In this document: piece by piece, positions 10,601-22,292 of the stretch
How positions within the stretch are numbered: the stretch's first letter is position 1
How the letters are laid out: each line of letters begins with the position of its first letter
NCBI GenBank assembly: GCA_051453625.1
Contig: JBOZIK010000001.1
Location: forward strand, 166,443,647-166,507,646
DNA: 64,000 bases
DNA from: Welwitschia mirabilis
Taxonomy: Eukaryota; Gnetophyta; Gnetopsida; Welwitschiales
Direction of reading: 5' to 3'
Translations under genes and position numbers: made by a program
Notes under the pieces: generated by a model
The model's database searches: none
The model's input: only the letters and a program-made list of their open reading frames with translations
Told to the model about the DNA's origin: nothing

Positions 10601-11837
10601 TGTTATGATGCATATTTATGCAATTATCATGTCCTTAATCAAATCCTATCAATCACAAATACTTACATACATACAACACACTAATATAGATGAGAGTCAG
10701 CCTAAATGTCGTAATTCATCAAAGGCACTAAGCTCGAAATTAAAGAATTAATTTAAGCAATGTATTTTTGTATTTTTCTTTTATAGTTTAATAATAAAAA
10801 TAAATAATACAAGAAAACAAATAAACTAAACAATAAAAATGCAAACTACTCTAAATGCAGTATCTATCTGACTACTAAATATCTGTCACTAAGATTGACC
10901 ATATATAACCTAGATCAACCAATGAAACTATTACTAACCCTAACTAACCTGGGCTATCAAGTATATAGAATAGAAGATAGAACACATGAAATCATTAAGC
11001 TAGGAAATATAAAATGCAATGCAATGCAAGATCCCAAACTAATATTTTCAACCTTGATAAAGATTGCCCTTGATGATCTATATTAACTATGAAACTACAA
11101 GAAATTATAACCAATCTAAATCATAAGGAATATGAACATGAATAAAACTAAAAAGAATATTTTTATTAGAGACAAATCAACATCTTATTTTAAAGCAGTA
11201 GCACCTTAATGAAGCAGACACAACCCAACACTAAGAAAGACTTCTCTTTGGAACTAATTGATGGACCTCCTATTCCTTGATCTCTAGTCATGATATTTTT
11301 AAGTGCCAAAGAAGATAAAATTGGAGTGAGGGTAACATCAGTATTTATTTGTAATAACAAACTCTAAAAATAGTTTAAAAAATGTTAAAAAAATCCATGC
11401 ATAGGAGGCGCATGATACATTGCACAAGTTTGATGAAGTTTGGTGCATTGACTAATTTTAGATATCATCCTAATTGTTGTCCGAATAATGATGGGGACGA
11501 TGACACATTAAGAGAAGTTTCATATTTATCTTTCATCATCAATACAATCAGCATTCTTATTAACATACACATGATGTCATCTGAGTGGTCATCAAGACAA
11601 TGAAGGGGACAATGGATTTTTTAAGCTTTTTGATTAAGGAAGATTAGCTTTATAGATCACTAATTCCTCCTCAAAATCTTAATTATTAGAAATCATCCAA
11701 AATGCCTTTAAATGTACTAGTGATTGTGCATTTTCATTATTTTCTCCTTAACTCTTAATAATCATCATTTTCTAGTTAGACCTATTTAAATGTTTTACAA
11801 AACTACTCAAAATAATCACTAGGGATGCATTGCAACA
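10601..11837 (-). repeat. 3' LTR of element B
   Basis: About 1.24 kb, aligning along its whole length with 18806-20044. Shared words include ACACACTAATATAGATGAGAGTC-type sequence near the left end and AAACTACTCAAAATA near the right end. It starts TGTTATG and ends GCAACA. The polypurine tract adjoins at 11838. The two LTRs have diverged with many transitions and small indels, so the insertion is old. Confidence 0.88.
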
Positions 11838-11855
11838 TAGCCCCCTCCTTAGCCT
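11838..11855 (-). other. Polypurine tract of element B
   Basis: On the reverse strand this reads GGCTAAGGAGGGGGCTA, ending exactly at the 3' LTR boundary. This is the normal place for the plus-strand primer of an LTR retrotransposon. Confidence 0.75.
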
Positions 11856-12178
11856 TGTTAGTCCTTAACAAAATAGATGAACAACTATAATTATGAGCCA
11901 GATTGACTAAGATAAACACTAACTAGGGATATGTAAATTAAGTTTAGAAATCTCATTATATAAAATCAAATCTTAGAATTAAATAAACTAAAATATTTTA
12001 TCTTGATAAATATTATGACCATGCTATTGTCCAGTATGTCATTCGACTGATAGGATCTTAAAAATATGTTTGTAAAATTAAATGCCTATAAATATGCTCA
12101 TAAAAAGTAAAGATCAAAACATTTACTAGTTCATTATCCCTCCACTTAAAACATTTACTACATCAAAAAGATAGAGAT

Positions 12179-12802
12179 TGAATGTTGTAACAAAGAGAAT
12201 CATTATAAGATATAACTATAATAANNNNNNNNNNNNNNNNNNNNNNNNNNNNNNNNNNNNNNNNNNNNNNNNNNNNNNNNNNNNNNNNNNNNNNNNNNNN
12301 NNNNNNNNNNNNNNNNNNNNNNNNNNNNNNNNNNNNNNNNNNNNNNNNNNNNNNNNNNNNNNNNNNNNNNNNNNNNNNNNNNNNNNNNNNNNNNNNNNNN
12401 NNNNNNNNNNNNNNNNNNNNNNNNNNNNNNNNNNNNNNNNNNNNNNNNNNNNNNNNNNNNNNNNNNNNNNNNNNNNNNNNNNNNNNNNNNNNNNNNNNNN
12501 NNNNNNNNNNNNNNNNNNNNNNNNNNNNNNNNNNNNNNNNNNNNNNNNNNNNNNNNNNNNNNNNNNNNNNNNNNNNNNNNNNNNNNNNNNNNNNNNNNNN
12601 NNNNNNNNNNNNNNNNNNNNNNNNNNNNNNNNNNNNNNNNNNNNNNNNNNNNNNNNNNNNNNNNNNNNNNNNNNNNNNNNNNNNNNNNNNNNNNNNNNNN
12701 NNNNNNNNNNNNNNNNNNNNNNNNNNNNNNNNNNNNNNNNNNNNNNNNNNNNNNNNTGAATGTTGTAACAAAGAGAATCATTATAAGATATAACTATAAT
12801 AA
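12179..12802. other. 532-N gap flanked by a perfect 46-base duplication
   Basis: The 46 bases immediately before the gap (12179-12224) are identical to the 46 bases immediately after it (12757-12802). The most likely reading is that two overlapping contig ends were scaffolded with an N spacer instead of merged, so the gap is probably artificial. A real tandem duplication is the alternative. Confidence 0.85.
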
Positions 12803-14189
12803 CTTAGATAAATGATGTGCATGTATAACCAAAAGAAGTAATGACTTAAAATAATATTTATAAAATAAACATTGAGTTTTTAAGCACAATTTACAAGAAA
12901 GAATATATCAAAAATAAATAATCATAATGCTATTTCCTTTATCTATGGTCTCTTGAATTTCTTGGATCATTCATGCAAAGAAAACAAACTACAAGTATTC
13001 TGTTGTCAAGTACATGATGTAGTAAATAATATTCATAATGTATATCACTCAAATGATAGACAATCAGAATGCATTAGTACATTATAGATATGTATCATGG
13101 AATTTAGAAATTTAAAGCTTTTACTCAAAATAACTCAAAATATATGTCTTGCTCCCCTCCCACAGGTGAATCAATATGTCCCGTATTGCATTAACAAAAC
13201 AAGGAAAAGGATGAAAACACACATTATGTATAGGTAAGCAACATAGGCGGGATTTGAAGTAGTAGTCTGTTCTATGAAAGAAGGGTTTAAAATAGTGAAA
13301 AGAGATGAAACATAAAAATGATAATGCTAAAAATATATTTATGCATTATCCACTTAGTTTTCTGGATGATAAGGTGAATAAGAGAGCTTTCAAAAAGAAT
13401 AAGAAAAAGTGTAATACCCACAAAGAAATTTAGGCTCAGATAGCATCATGGAGGTTTTAGACAGTTTAAAAGATGGGGAATGGATAAGAATCATAATAAA
13501 TGAGGCATAGTAAAGAACATAAATATACAAATCAAAGAAAGATTATGAAATATGACATGAACTCACAATCATTGGATGCGTCAAAACTTAAAAAGAAAAT
13601 TAAAGAACTGAAACTCAAAAAGATATCAAAAGAATAAATTAAAAACATTAGCATCATAAAATAAAGAAACATTATTTTATAAAAGCACTAAAAAACAATA
13701 AACTCCTATAAAGAAAAATGCAAGTGAAAATAAAAATCAACAAGAAAACCACTAAATGATTAAGTCCTAAGCATTTGTGATGAAAAAGTATGGAAGTAAC
13801 TTTGAAATACTAAAGAAAACAACTAAAGAAAACAAAAAGGAAATGAACAACTAGGAACATGAAGAAGATATTTTACCTACGTAAATTCCAACCTACCAAA
13901 TCTCCTTGGAAGTAATCATAAAATCATCTAATTAATGATACATGACATAATGAAAAAACTTCATAAAGTACCGCTCAAATAATTAGTGATTATGATGATG
14001 CTAAATAACTAATGTTTTCAAATAGTGAATGATAAGATCAAAGGATGCTCAGAAATGGACTCATCTACTCACACCTTAAAACATACTCGAATCCTCAAAA
14101 GTGAAATGATCATGTGAAAATACTGTAAGCTCAATGTGTCTAAGAAAGAAGCAATGCCTCTGAAGATACCAGGAACATTATTAACCTCA
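12803..14189 (-). other. A-rich interior of element B, no coding domain
   Basis: Forward strand very A-rich. No RT or integrase motif is visible in any frame. A purine-rich reverse-strand run (TGTGGGAGGGGAGCAAGA) at about 13150-13167 resembles a second polypurine tract. Presumed 3' untranslated region of B. Confidence 0.5.
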
Positions 14190-14480
14190 TAGCCTCGAAG
14201 TATTTATTATTAATCCATGATGAGAAAAGTGTAACCATAGTCAGAGAAGTAGGAACCTATGAAACATAGCCAAATAATGCCCTAGTGGATTTTCCATAGC
14301 TACCAATACTGCCAAAGGCCTCTCTCGAGAAGATATACCCCAATGTGGTAGGATATTATGGTGATCATGTTTTTAGCATAGAAACAACAAATAATGATAA
14401 TTATTCTCTTTTCCCTTTTTTTTGTTTTTTTTTGAATACTTCTTCAAAATAAATATCACATGGTTACACACTCTCAAAGA
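14190..14480 (-). repeat. 3' non-coding segment of element B, shared with element C
   Basis: Homologous to 6115-6460 in element C, where it follows integrase. Finding it only about 1.6 kb downstream of the protease shows how much polymerase sequence is missing from B. Confidence 0.6.
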
Positions 14481-15084
14481 TAAAGATGAAGAAATAAGAT
14501 AAAAAATAAGAAAGAACACTGCCAGAAACCTAAAGACTCACACCATTGAGAGAAAACCCAAAAAACCAAAGGATCTTCCTTCAAAATGAAGTTCATAGAC
14601 ATTTAAACATCCTAAGATTAGGTAAATCCAATCTTATCACTTTGAAGTGCTCAAGTAAAAATTACTAGTCATGGTAACTGTATAAAGTAAAACATAAGTC
14701 AAGTTAAAGATGTTTAAGCGATAACATGACATCTATCAAAAGAATTGGCTAAGGAAGAATCTAGATAATGGTAGGAGGACTTTCAAATAATTGCTTCTAG
14801 CATGTTCAAGGTTGAATAATTCATAGATTTTTAACCTTTATTTATTTTTCAAATTTTTCAAGTGTTTAAATTAGAAATCTCAAATGAGTTATAAAAAATG
14901 TACTTTGTCTAAAAAATAAGAACCTAACCATTTAGATATTAATTTATTATTTAAAAGAAAAATAGGAACCAAGGAGAAAGCATAATAATATAAAATCAAA
15001 AGAAAATACCAAGGAAAATTAAAAACAAATTTTATGTAGATCTTAAGTCCTATTCAATACTTTATTTGCAAGCAAGCAAATGTT

Positions 15085-15363
15085 TTATTTTTCTAAGGAT
15101 GGTCCTAGGGTGATGTACTTTCTTGGATAATAATTACCAAACCAAAAAAAGATCAATTGATAAAACATAAAAGGTACATATGCATGATAAGATAACAGTT
15201 TAACTCCATAAAATTTACTTACAATATGAGAGATAAAGAGTTTAGATAATTCATGAAAGAATATACTCTTATCAAATGCATGGTATGAAGCATACCAATT
15301 ATAGATTTCATCTAAGGATTGAAATTGAGGATGAAAAAGATTAATGTTATTATTGAGAATCAA
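15085..15363 (-). CDS. 92-codon frame inside element B, not recognised
   Basis: A reverse-strand frame beginning MILNNNINLFHPQF, with aromatic-rich segments (NWYASYHAF, PFMFYQLIFFWFG). I recognise no RT, RNase H or integrase motif. It lies between the protease of B and its 3' non-coding region, so it may be the decayed junction after the polymerase deletion. The composition is unlike the surrounding A-rich DNA, but there is no evidence of expression. Confidence 0.25.
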   Translation of the reverse strand: MILNNNINLFHPQFQSLDEIYNWYASYHAFDKSIFFHELSKLFISHIVSKFYGVKLLSYHAYVPFMFYQLIFFWFGNYYPRKYITLGPSLEK

Positions 15364-16079
15364 AAATTTTGGAGAAAGCTTCTTAGGATGAATGATGAAG
15401 GTAGGTTTAATATACTTAAGAATCTATCTAAGTATTAGCTCTAAGTATGAAGTCTAAGATATCCCAAGTCATACTTTTGAAAAGAGTTATCATTAGAGGC
15501 ATAAGATAAAGTGGATGTGGTAGAAAAGCAAAGGATGTTTATTTGAGTGTTTTTAAAAGAATAGGATGGAAGGACATAGGTGAACTCTTTACATTTGATT
15601 GCTATATTGGAAAAGATAGGTCTACTTTTTATTAAGTTTGGTTAAAATTTTATAGGTTATTTATCATTCCTTTTCTCCTCATTATTGTTTTTTTTATTGT
15701 GTTAAACACTTTCTATACTTTTCTTATCAATAACTGTATCTTCCATTTTTTTATTATTCTTATTTTTCTTTTATTGAATTTTGATTTTTTTGACTATCAT
15801 CTGGTACTGTCCTCTAGATGACTAGAGTGGATTATGGTATTTATAAGATAATTTCTCAATTAAGTTCACATGTTAGACTTCTTTCTTATTAATAGATTTC
15901 ACTTTTTCATCCTTATGATTAGAAGTATTTATTTCTATTAGATTATTATGCAAAGTTGATTCTTATAGTATTCTTATTCTCTCTTCAACTAGATGATGTT
16001 GTACAAATAAAGTTGATTTATCTCTTTTTTCTAAGTTTCCCTTATCACCCATATCTTTCTCTATAGCATTGAAAACTCT

Positions 16080-16430
16080 AATAGGGTACTTCTTATTACC
16101 AATGTGACATTCTATTAGTTCAGTTTGTGTATCTATGATGCAGTGGACAAGTGCTTAAAAGGCTCTTCCTAAAAGTAATGGGTAGTTTCCATTATGTTAT
16201 ACTTTAATTATAACCAAATCTATGGGGTAAAAGGCTTCTTCTATTTGGATAACTAAGTTTATGATGATCCATATAGGTTTCCTAATTAATGTATCCACTA
16301 ATTCTAAGGTGATTTGTATAGGTTTAATTCTTTATTCTAACCCAAGTCTTACATGAAGAAGCATAATGTTTATACTTACTCCTATGTAAATTAAAGCTTT
16401 TCTAATTTTCTTATTTATTTCTAAAGCAAC
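16080..16430 (-). pseudogene. Aspartic protease of gypsy element B, broken
   Basis: On the reverse strand: SINIMLLHVRLG, IKPIQITLELVDTLI, then FYPIDLVII and YPLLLGRAF, with C-terminal HCIIDTQTELIECHIG. This follows the Athila/Tat protease layout (ASINIMPLHVLRRLG, LKPTRITLQLADRSI, FYFPVDFVVLDM, IPLILGRPFLATG). The active-site DLG has decayed to a YIG-like sequence (KALIYIGVSINIM). It would process Gag. No RT follows, unlike the usual gag-pro-RT-RH-IN order. Confidence 0.8.
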
Positions 16431-17439
16431 ACTTACCATTGTTACCCTAGGGTCTTTAAATTTAGGTTCCTTTTGTATGATTAAATTGAAAATAGATTGA
16501 GTAGGGAAGACTCTACTAGGGATAGTATGTTTTTGTTTTCTTTTAACTAGGCCCTTTCACAACTTAGCACACTTAGGATTTTCTTGAAAGAGCTTTTGAA
16601 AGGGTGAGTAAATATTAACATCTTACATTAAGGCTTTTAACTGCTTATCAAAAGTAAGATTTGTATTTGATTTATCAAGCTAAGGGATAGCTTATCTTTT
16701 CCTTTTATTCTTTCATAAAGGCTTATCTAAAATTGAAGGGAAATTATATGTTTCTAAAATTTCTATATCCTCCTCCTTCTCACCTTATTCATCATTTTTA
16801 AAAGTTGAAGTCTCATGGATAGATGGTGTTGTATCAATTTCTTTATAATCTCCTTTTAATTCCTTTGGATTTGGAAAAGTTTAACTTACAAGAGAACCTT
16901 ATGGTCTTTGAATAGATAACATTGTTTATTGGAATATAGTAACTAAATTTTCAGTATTTGTGTTAGTTTTTCTTAACTTTTCTATAACTAATTCATTTTA
17001 ATTTTGTTGAAAAATTAAGGAGCTTAACTGGAAGTTATTTAGTTGAAAGTTTAAATTATTAAATCTATTCTCAAAAGGTTTCCAATTTGATTGCCCACTC
17101 ATTTCTTATTACTGTTACATGTTATTTTGAAAATTAAAAGGCCTTTGATTGAATACACACACTTCTTCATGTATTTTCTCTTTACATGTTTGTAATAAGA
17201 GACATTCTTTTGTTAGATGAGAGTTATCTTTAGATATATCACATGTTGATGTTACATTCTTGTCATTTGTTATTTTTGCATATAATAATCATTTAAGTGT
17301 ATTTTTCCAAAGAAGTTGTGAAATCTTTAATCACATTAGTTAAATTATTTTGTTGTTTCTTCTTATGTTTTACTTCTTTTAAATCCTTTACAATTTGACC
17401 TATAGTTTGATTTTATTTAAAAGTTGGTTAGGCTAAGTT

Positions 17440-18000
17440 GACTTTTTCAACTAGATCTTCCAATAGTTTTCATGTATTATCTAAGTTCATCAAATTACCA
17501 CATAAGAAAAATATACAAGTTGTTTGGATTCACTATTCAATCCATTGTAAAAGTGATCTATTAATTTTTCATTAGGAAATTCATCAATATGATTGGAACG
17601 AGTAGCTATAATAAATCATTCATATGTTGGGGCATAATTCTCATTACATTATTGTTGAAAGTTTATAACTTATTTTCCTTTTTTTTTTCACATTGTGCTC
17701 TCACTCATAAATATTTGTTAAAGGCTTCTTGAACTTGAATCTAGGTTTTAAGACTTTTACGGGTATGGTTTTAAGCCAAAGTCTCACTCTTTCTCTAAGT
17801 ATAATGGGAAATATGATCATGTAAGTTCTACCACAATTTTTTTTTCTCATTTCTTAAAGTAAGCACTAATTATTCTATGTTAGCAAAATGTTGAAAGGGA
17901 TCTTCATTAGGTTCTCATGAAAATGTTGGATAGGAATTTAAGTTCTTTAGTTCTACAACATCACTAGAAGATAACTCAAAAAGGGTTTGGATTTTACATT
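17440..18000 (-). pseudogene. Gag of gypsy element B, broken
   Basis: The reverse strand contains NEDPFQHFANIE, then IFPIILRERVRLWLKTIP, then after a frameshift HIDEFPNEKLIDHFYNGLNS. These match the plant retrotransposon gag domain (EDPHQHLKEF, LFPFSLKDKAKAWLNSLP and LLIQTFYNGLNPSTRQ). Gag forms the particle that packages element RNA. A possible NP-rich tail is near 17100. It lies 0.8 kb inside the 5' LTR, the expected place. Confidence 0.78.
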
Positions 18001-18781
18001 TTCAATTGGCAATTAAATCCCTAAGTGTAACATTTGTATTTGAATTAGAAGTTCCTATCATGATTGGGGTGCTAGATGATGCTAATTATTTTTGTTTTTG
18101 AATTGGATTCAAACTAGACATAGAAAAATGATTTGCTTGTACACTATTGCTTTCTTTTGAAAAATTAGATTCTAAAATAATGAAAGATGAAAAATATTTC
18201 TTTGTTTAAATCTTGGATTTATTTACATGCTTAGGCTAAGCTTGAAGTTGACTAGACCTTCTCTAATATTTTTCTTGATTACGCTTTACTTCCTATGGTA
18301 CTTTATCTTTTTACCCAAGTTTACCATGTTCCTACATGCTTAATAATGGGTTTGCAATTGTTATCTCTAGAATCATCTAGATGATGATCTAAATAACTAC
18401 TTCATAGAAAATAGAAAACCAAACATAGAAAACATAGAAAAATAGAGACAAAACTAAAATAAAAGCTAACAATCATCCAACTATGTTATTTAGACAATAA
18501 AGAAGACAATATCAACTTATTAAGCAGTGGAAAATCAAAAATAAAATATTGTAAAAAAAAATACTAGGAAAATCCTTACCCTAAGATGTTATCCTCCTAG
18601 TTGTCTGTATGACATAGAGAATGATAGCGTATTATTTACAAAATCAAAAAGAAATCAAAAAATGTGGAAAGAAAAACTATGTTATTTTTAGTAAAAATAC
18701 AATACTACCACAAACAAATACCTAAACTAAAATCCAAAGCACTTATCTGGGTAACAATAATTCTCGAACTCCTTATAGCCT

Positions 18782-18801
18782 TCCCTAGCAACTATGCTAA
18801 G
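18782..18801 (-). other. Primer-binding site of element B
   Basis: The forward strand reads TCCCTAGCAACTATGCTAAG, the complement of the Athila/Tat-type TGGCGCCGTTGCCGGGGA signal with mostly C-to-T and G-to-A changes. It lies 4 bases from the LTR start at 18806, as expected for a tRNA-primed site. Confidence 0.8.
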
Positions 18802-18805
18802 ATTT

Positions 18806-20044
18806 TGTAGTAATTACTTATGCAATTGTTACATCATTAGTCAAATCTTATTAATCAAAAATACTTGCACAAACAAAACACACTAATATAGATGAGAGTC
18901 AACCCAAATGCCATAATAGATCAAAGGTATTAGGATTGAAGCTAGAGAATTGATTTAAGTGATGTATTTTTGTATTTTTCTTATATTATTTAATAATGAA
19001 AATAAATAATGTAATAAAATAAATATGCTAATGTAATGCAAATGCAAACTACTCTAAATGCAATATCTATTTGATTATCTGTCATCAAGATCTACCCTAT
19101 ATAAACTAGATCAATTAAGGAAACTATTACTAACCCTAACAAACCTAGGCTATTAAGTACATCAAATAAAATATAGAAAATATAATGATTAAGCTAGGAA
19201 TATAAAATGTTTTGAAATGCAAGATCCTAAACTAAAGTTTTTAACCTTGACAAAGATTACCCTTGATGATCTATATCAACTATGAAACTGTTACAAAATC
19301 ATAACCAACATAAACCATAAGGGACATGCACATGAATAAAAATTAAAAAATTATTTTAATTAGAGTTAAACAAATATCTTATTACAAAGCAACAACACCT
19401 CAATAAAGGGAACATAGTTCACTACCAAGAAAGACTCCTTTCTACAACTAATAGATGATCTCCTACCCTTTAATCTCCTATCACAAGATTTTTACGTGCT
19501 AAAGAAGATAAAATCAAAGTGGGACAAAGGTGATATTTATTTATAAAAATAGACTCTAAAAATAGCAAATCTAACATATGCAATAGAAAAACTAATCATG
19601 CATAGGAGATGCATGACACATTGCACAAGTTTGGTGAAGTTTGATGAATTAAATAATTTTAGGTATCATCCTAGTTGTTTTCTAGACAATGGTGGGATGA
19701 TATCATATCAAGAGAAGTTCCATATTTAGCTTCCATCATCAGTATAGTCATCATCCTTGTCAACATACATGTGGTGTCATCTAAGTGGTTATTCAAATAA
19801 TGAAGGGGATTATGGTCTTTTTAAGCTCTTTGATCAAGTAAAATGGGCTTTGTAAATCATTCATTCCTCTTCAAAATGTAAAGTGTTAGAAATCATTCAA
19901 AATACCTCCAATGAACTAGTGATTGTGCATTTCTATGATTTTCTCCTTAAATCTCAATAATTATCATTTTCCACTTAAACCTATTTAAATTTCTTGCAAA
20001 ACTACTCAAAATACCCCATTAAAAACAAATAATTTGGCATAACA
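18806..20044 (-). repeat. 5' LTR of element B
   Basis: About 1.24 kb, TG...CA, homologous to 10601-11837. A reverse-strand TATA-like box (TTTATATA at 19105-19098) lies about 290 bases from the PBS end, a plausible promoter position for U3/R. The corresponding site in the other LTR is at 10901-10908. The right end abuts the AACTT target duplication. Confidence 0.88.
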
Positions 20045-20279
20045 AACTTCCCTTTCTTTCTCATAGATTTTATTAGTATGATCTGGCTTACCTTGCAATG
20101 ATAACCCTAACTGTTACTTTTGTGTCAAGTCCATGAGCATATGTTTCATATTTTTTACTTTTTCATTAATTAGACTAATTGTTATTTAACACATCAAGTC
20201 ATAGTCTGCTATTGGTAAAATTTCCTAAACCTAGAATTTTTAATATTTCCTTGATAAGTATTATAGTATGATATATAAT

Positions 20280-21270
20280 AGTGCCATGAGTAGCTGTGAT
20301 GAAAAATTTTGATTTCATTACCATGGTATTTTTGGATAGTTTGGTGGATTATTTTGTGGTGATGATATACTAGATGAAGAACAAATGTTACCTTGGAAGG
20401 TAGAAAACATCTCTTCTATAAAGTATGTATTGCTAAGCTTCACAAGCTTGAGATTGATGCCCCAGATACTCACAAAGTAGGCATGTTTCTATACTTTCTA
20501 TGATTAATACACTTGTCAAAGTTGGGATTATGATTATAGTGGGCCACTATGTGATGATGATATTATCTAAATAACTACAATTTCTGGTTATGGTTACAAA
20601 GGTGATTGGGATGGCTATAATTTTGTCATGATATTTGTTAAAGCTTTCATCATCTCTTTCATCTTCTTAATCATTATTACTTCTTCTTGAGCCAATGTAG
20701 CTTCTTTTGGTCTAGTTGACCACCTCTTGATCTGATCAACTAATTATTATTAAAATCTTAAGGGCTTCTATTGGTGTTTTGTTCAAAACATTTTCTTCTA
20801 CTATAAAATCTACATGTTAACTAAGGTATCTATCTAATTCTTTAATGAAAATCTAGAGAAGTTGATGATAAGAAAAATCATGATGTGGGTTATGTTGACA
20901 CAACTTATAGACTTACTCATAACTTTTTTGATAACCTTTCTCCTCTTTTTGTTAAAAATCATGAGTAGTTTTCTAAGATTGTATAGTTTATTATTTTAAG
21001 GGATTTCCTTATATAAATATGTTTTTAAACTTGTCTCAAGTTTGGATAGGACTTTTTGTGATTTACAGCCAAAAGTTCACTTTTTTCTTTAAGGTGCTTC
21101 CAAAATTAATCATCTTTATTCTATTAATAATTATAAGGGACAATAAACCCATCATGTTTTTAAACTTAATTAAGTGTATCATGGGAGCATATCCATTAGT
21201 TCCATGAAAATTAAGTAAAATACATACATTTCTAATTTCAATGTTTGATCTGGGAGGTAACACTAATGAT
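20280..21270 (-). pseudogene. Gag of gypsy element C, broken, with zinc knuckle
   Basis: On the reverse strand, INFGSTLKKKVNFWL and then ITKSPIQT at about 21110-21030 resemble LFPFSLKDKAKAWL..LPPGSITTW of the plant gag domain. QKEEKGYQKSYE, HNPHHDFSYHQLL and NVLNKTPIEALKIL (20960-20740) match the second half of that domain. A CCHC zinc knuckle CLLCEYLGHQSQAC is complete at 20483-20442 (CX2CX4HX4C). It is followed by SPQNNPPNYPKIPW, like the asparagine/proline-rich tail of Athila gags. The frame is broken by stops. Downstream coding continues at 10480 beyond element B. Confidence 0.82.
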
Positions 21271-22269
21271 TTATCATAAATTTTTTCTCATTAAAAATTA
21301 AAATCCTTTGGTTTAGATTTGATTTAGAATAGATTTCCTATGTTTGTTATAGTTCCAAAATTTTTAAATCATTCAAGTATTATAGGAATGGTTCTAGTTG
21401 GTTTTGTAAGCTAAATTACATTCTTGACTTAAATGGTAGTACTTTAGAGTAGCTAATTAACATTGTAGGATTCAAACGACCTATTGATAAAGTTGGAATG
21501 ATGCCTAGCATAGAGTTTAAGTATGTTGATACTATAGGTTGTCCCCAGTTTATTCTATACATTAGGTTAACTATTACTATTGATAACCTAACTGGTTAGA
21601 ATGAAGGAGTAGGACATGTAGTCCAACAAAAGGCATAAGTATTTTCAAGTATATGTTAACATTTCTAGGATGTACACAGGGTTCTCTTACTTAATTAGTT
21701 ATAGTTATGTACCTAACTAACTGCTCTTACAAACATGATTTTTATTTCTTTGACTTGATTAACTATAGAGGTAGAAGATTACTATGTGGTTGTGGGCATA
21801 TTACTTTGTAATGGTTCTTCTATGCCCTTCTTTTCCCTTTTTATTTCTTCTTAATATTATTGTTGAATCTATTCTAGCACATATGGGGTACCTTTAGAAG
21901 ATGCAGTAGAACTAATGTTTATGGTCATTTGGACTTGTTGTGTGGATCTCTTTTATTGCTCTTTTTGGAGTGGTAACATTAGTCCTTAACTTCACTCTTA
22001 CTTTAATTGTGGACAATTGTGGTAATATCAATGTTGGTGTTTTTACGGTTGTTTACTCTAAGTTTAAAAGAGGGCCAATTACTTCTTGCAAAACTTGTGC
22101 ATTTGTAATGAGGGTAAGTTTTTACTTATTCAATTATTTAACTGCACTTATTAAATTGTATTTAAAAGGACCTATTATAATTTCTTATTTTGTAGGCTTT
22201 GAGTTTGTAATAGACTTTGTGAAGTAATAGGCCTCCTTGTTTCACCTAAACATAATGGGGTAGATTCAC

Positions 22270-22292
22270 TCTCTTCTAGGATAATGATTAGA
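22270..22292 (-). other. Probable primer-binding site of element C (degraded)
   Basis: The stretch between the putative gag leader and the LTR start can be aligned to the complement of the Athila/Tat PBS only with small indels (TCTAGGATAATGATTAGA). The call rests mainly on position and on clearer sites at homologous LTRs F, G and H. Confidence 0.4.

Larger units (their letters stand above)
10601..20044 (-). mobile_element. Gypsy LTR retrotransposon B (Athila/Tat type), nested in element C
   Basis: A complete 9.4-kb insertion. LTRs lie at 10601-11837 and 18806-20044, both TG...CA. A PBS sits just inside the right LTR and a polypurine tract just inside the left LTR, and 5-bp target duplications GACTT/AACTT flank it. 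All signals place transcription on the reverse strand. The interior holds gag and protease but no recognisable RT, RNase H or integrase. The interior is about 7 kb, and post-integrase non-coding sequence already appears at 14190-14480. It therefore looks like an internally deleted or non-autonomous member. It splits element C between gag and protease. Confidence 0.85.
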
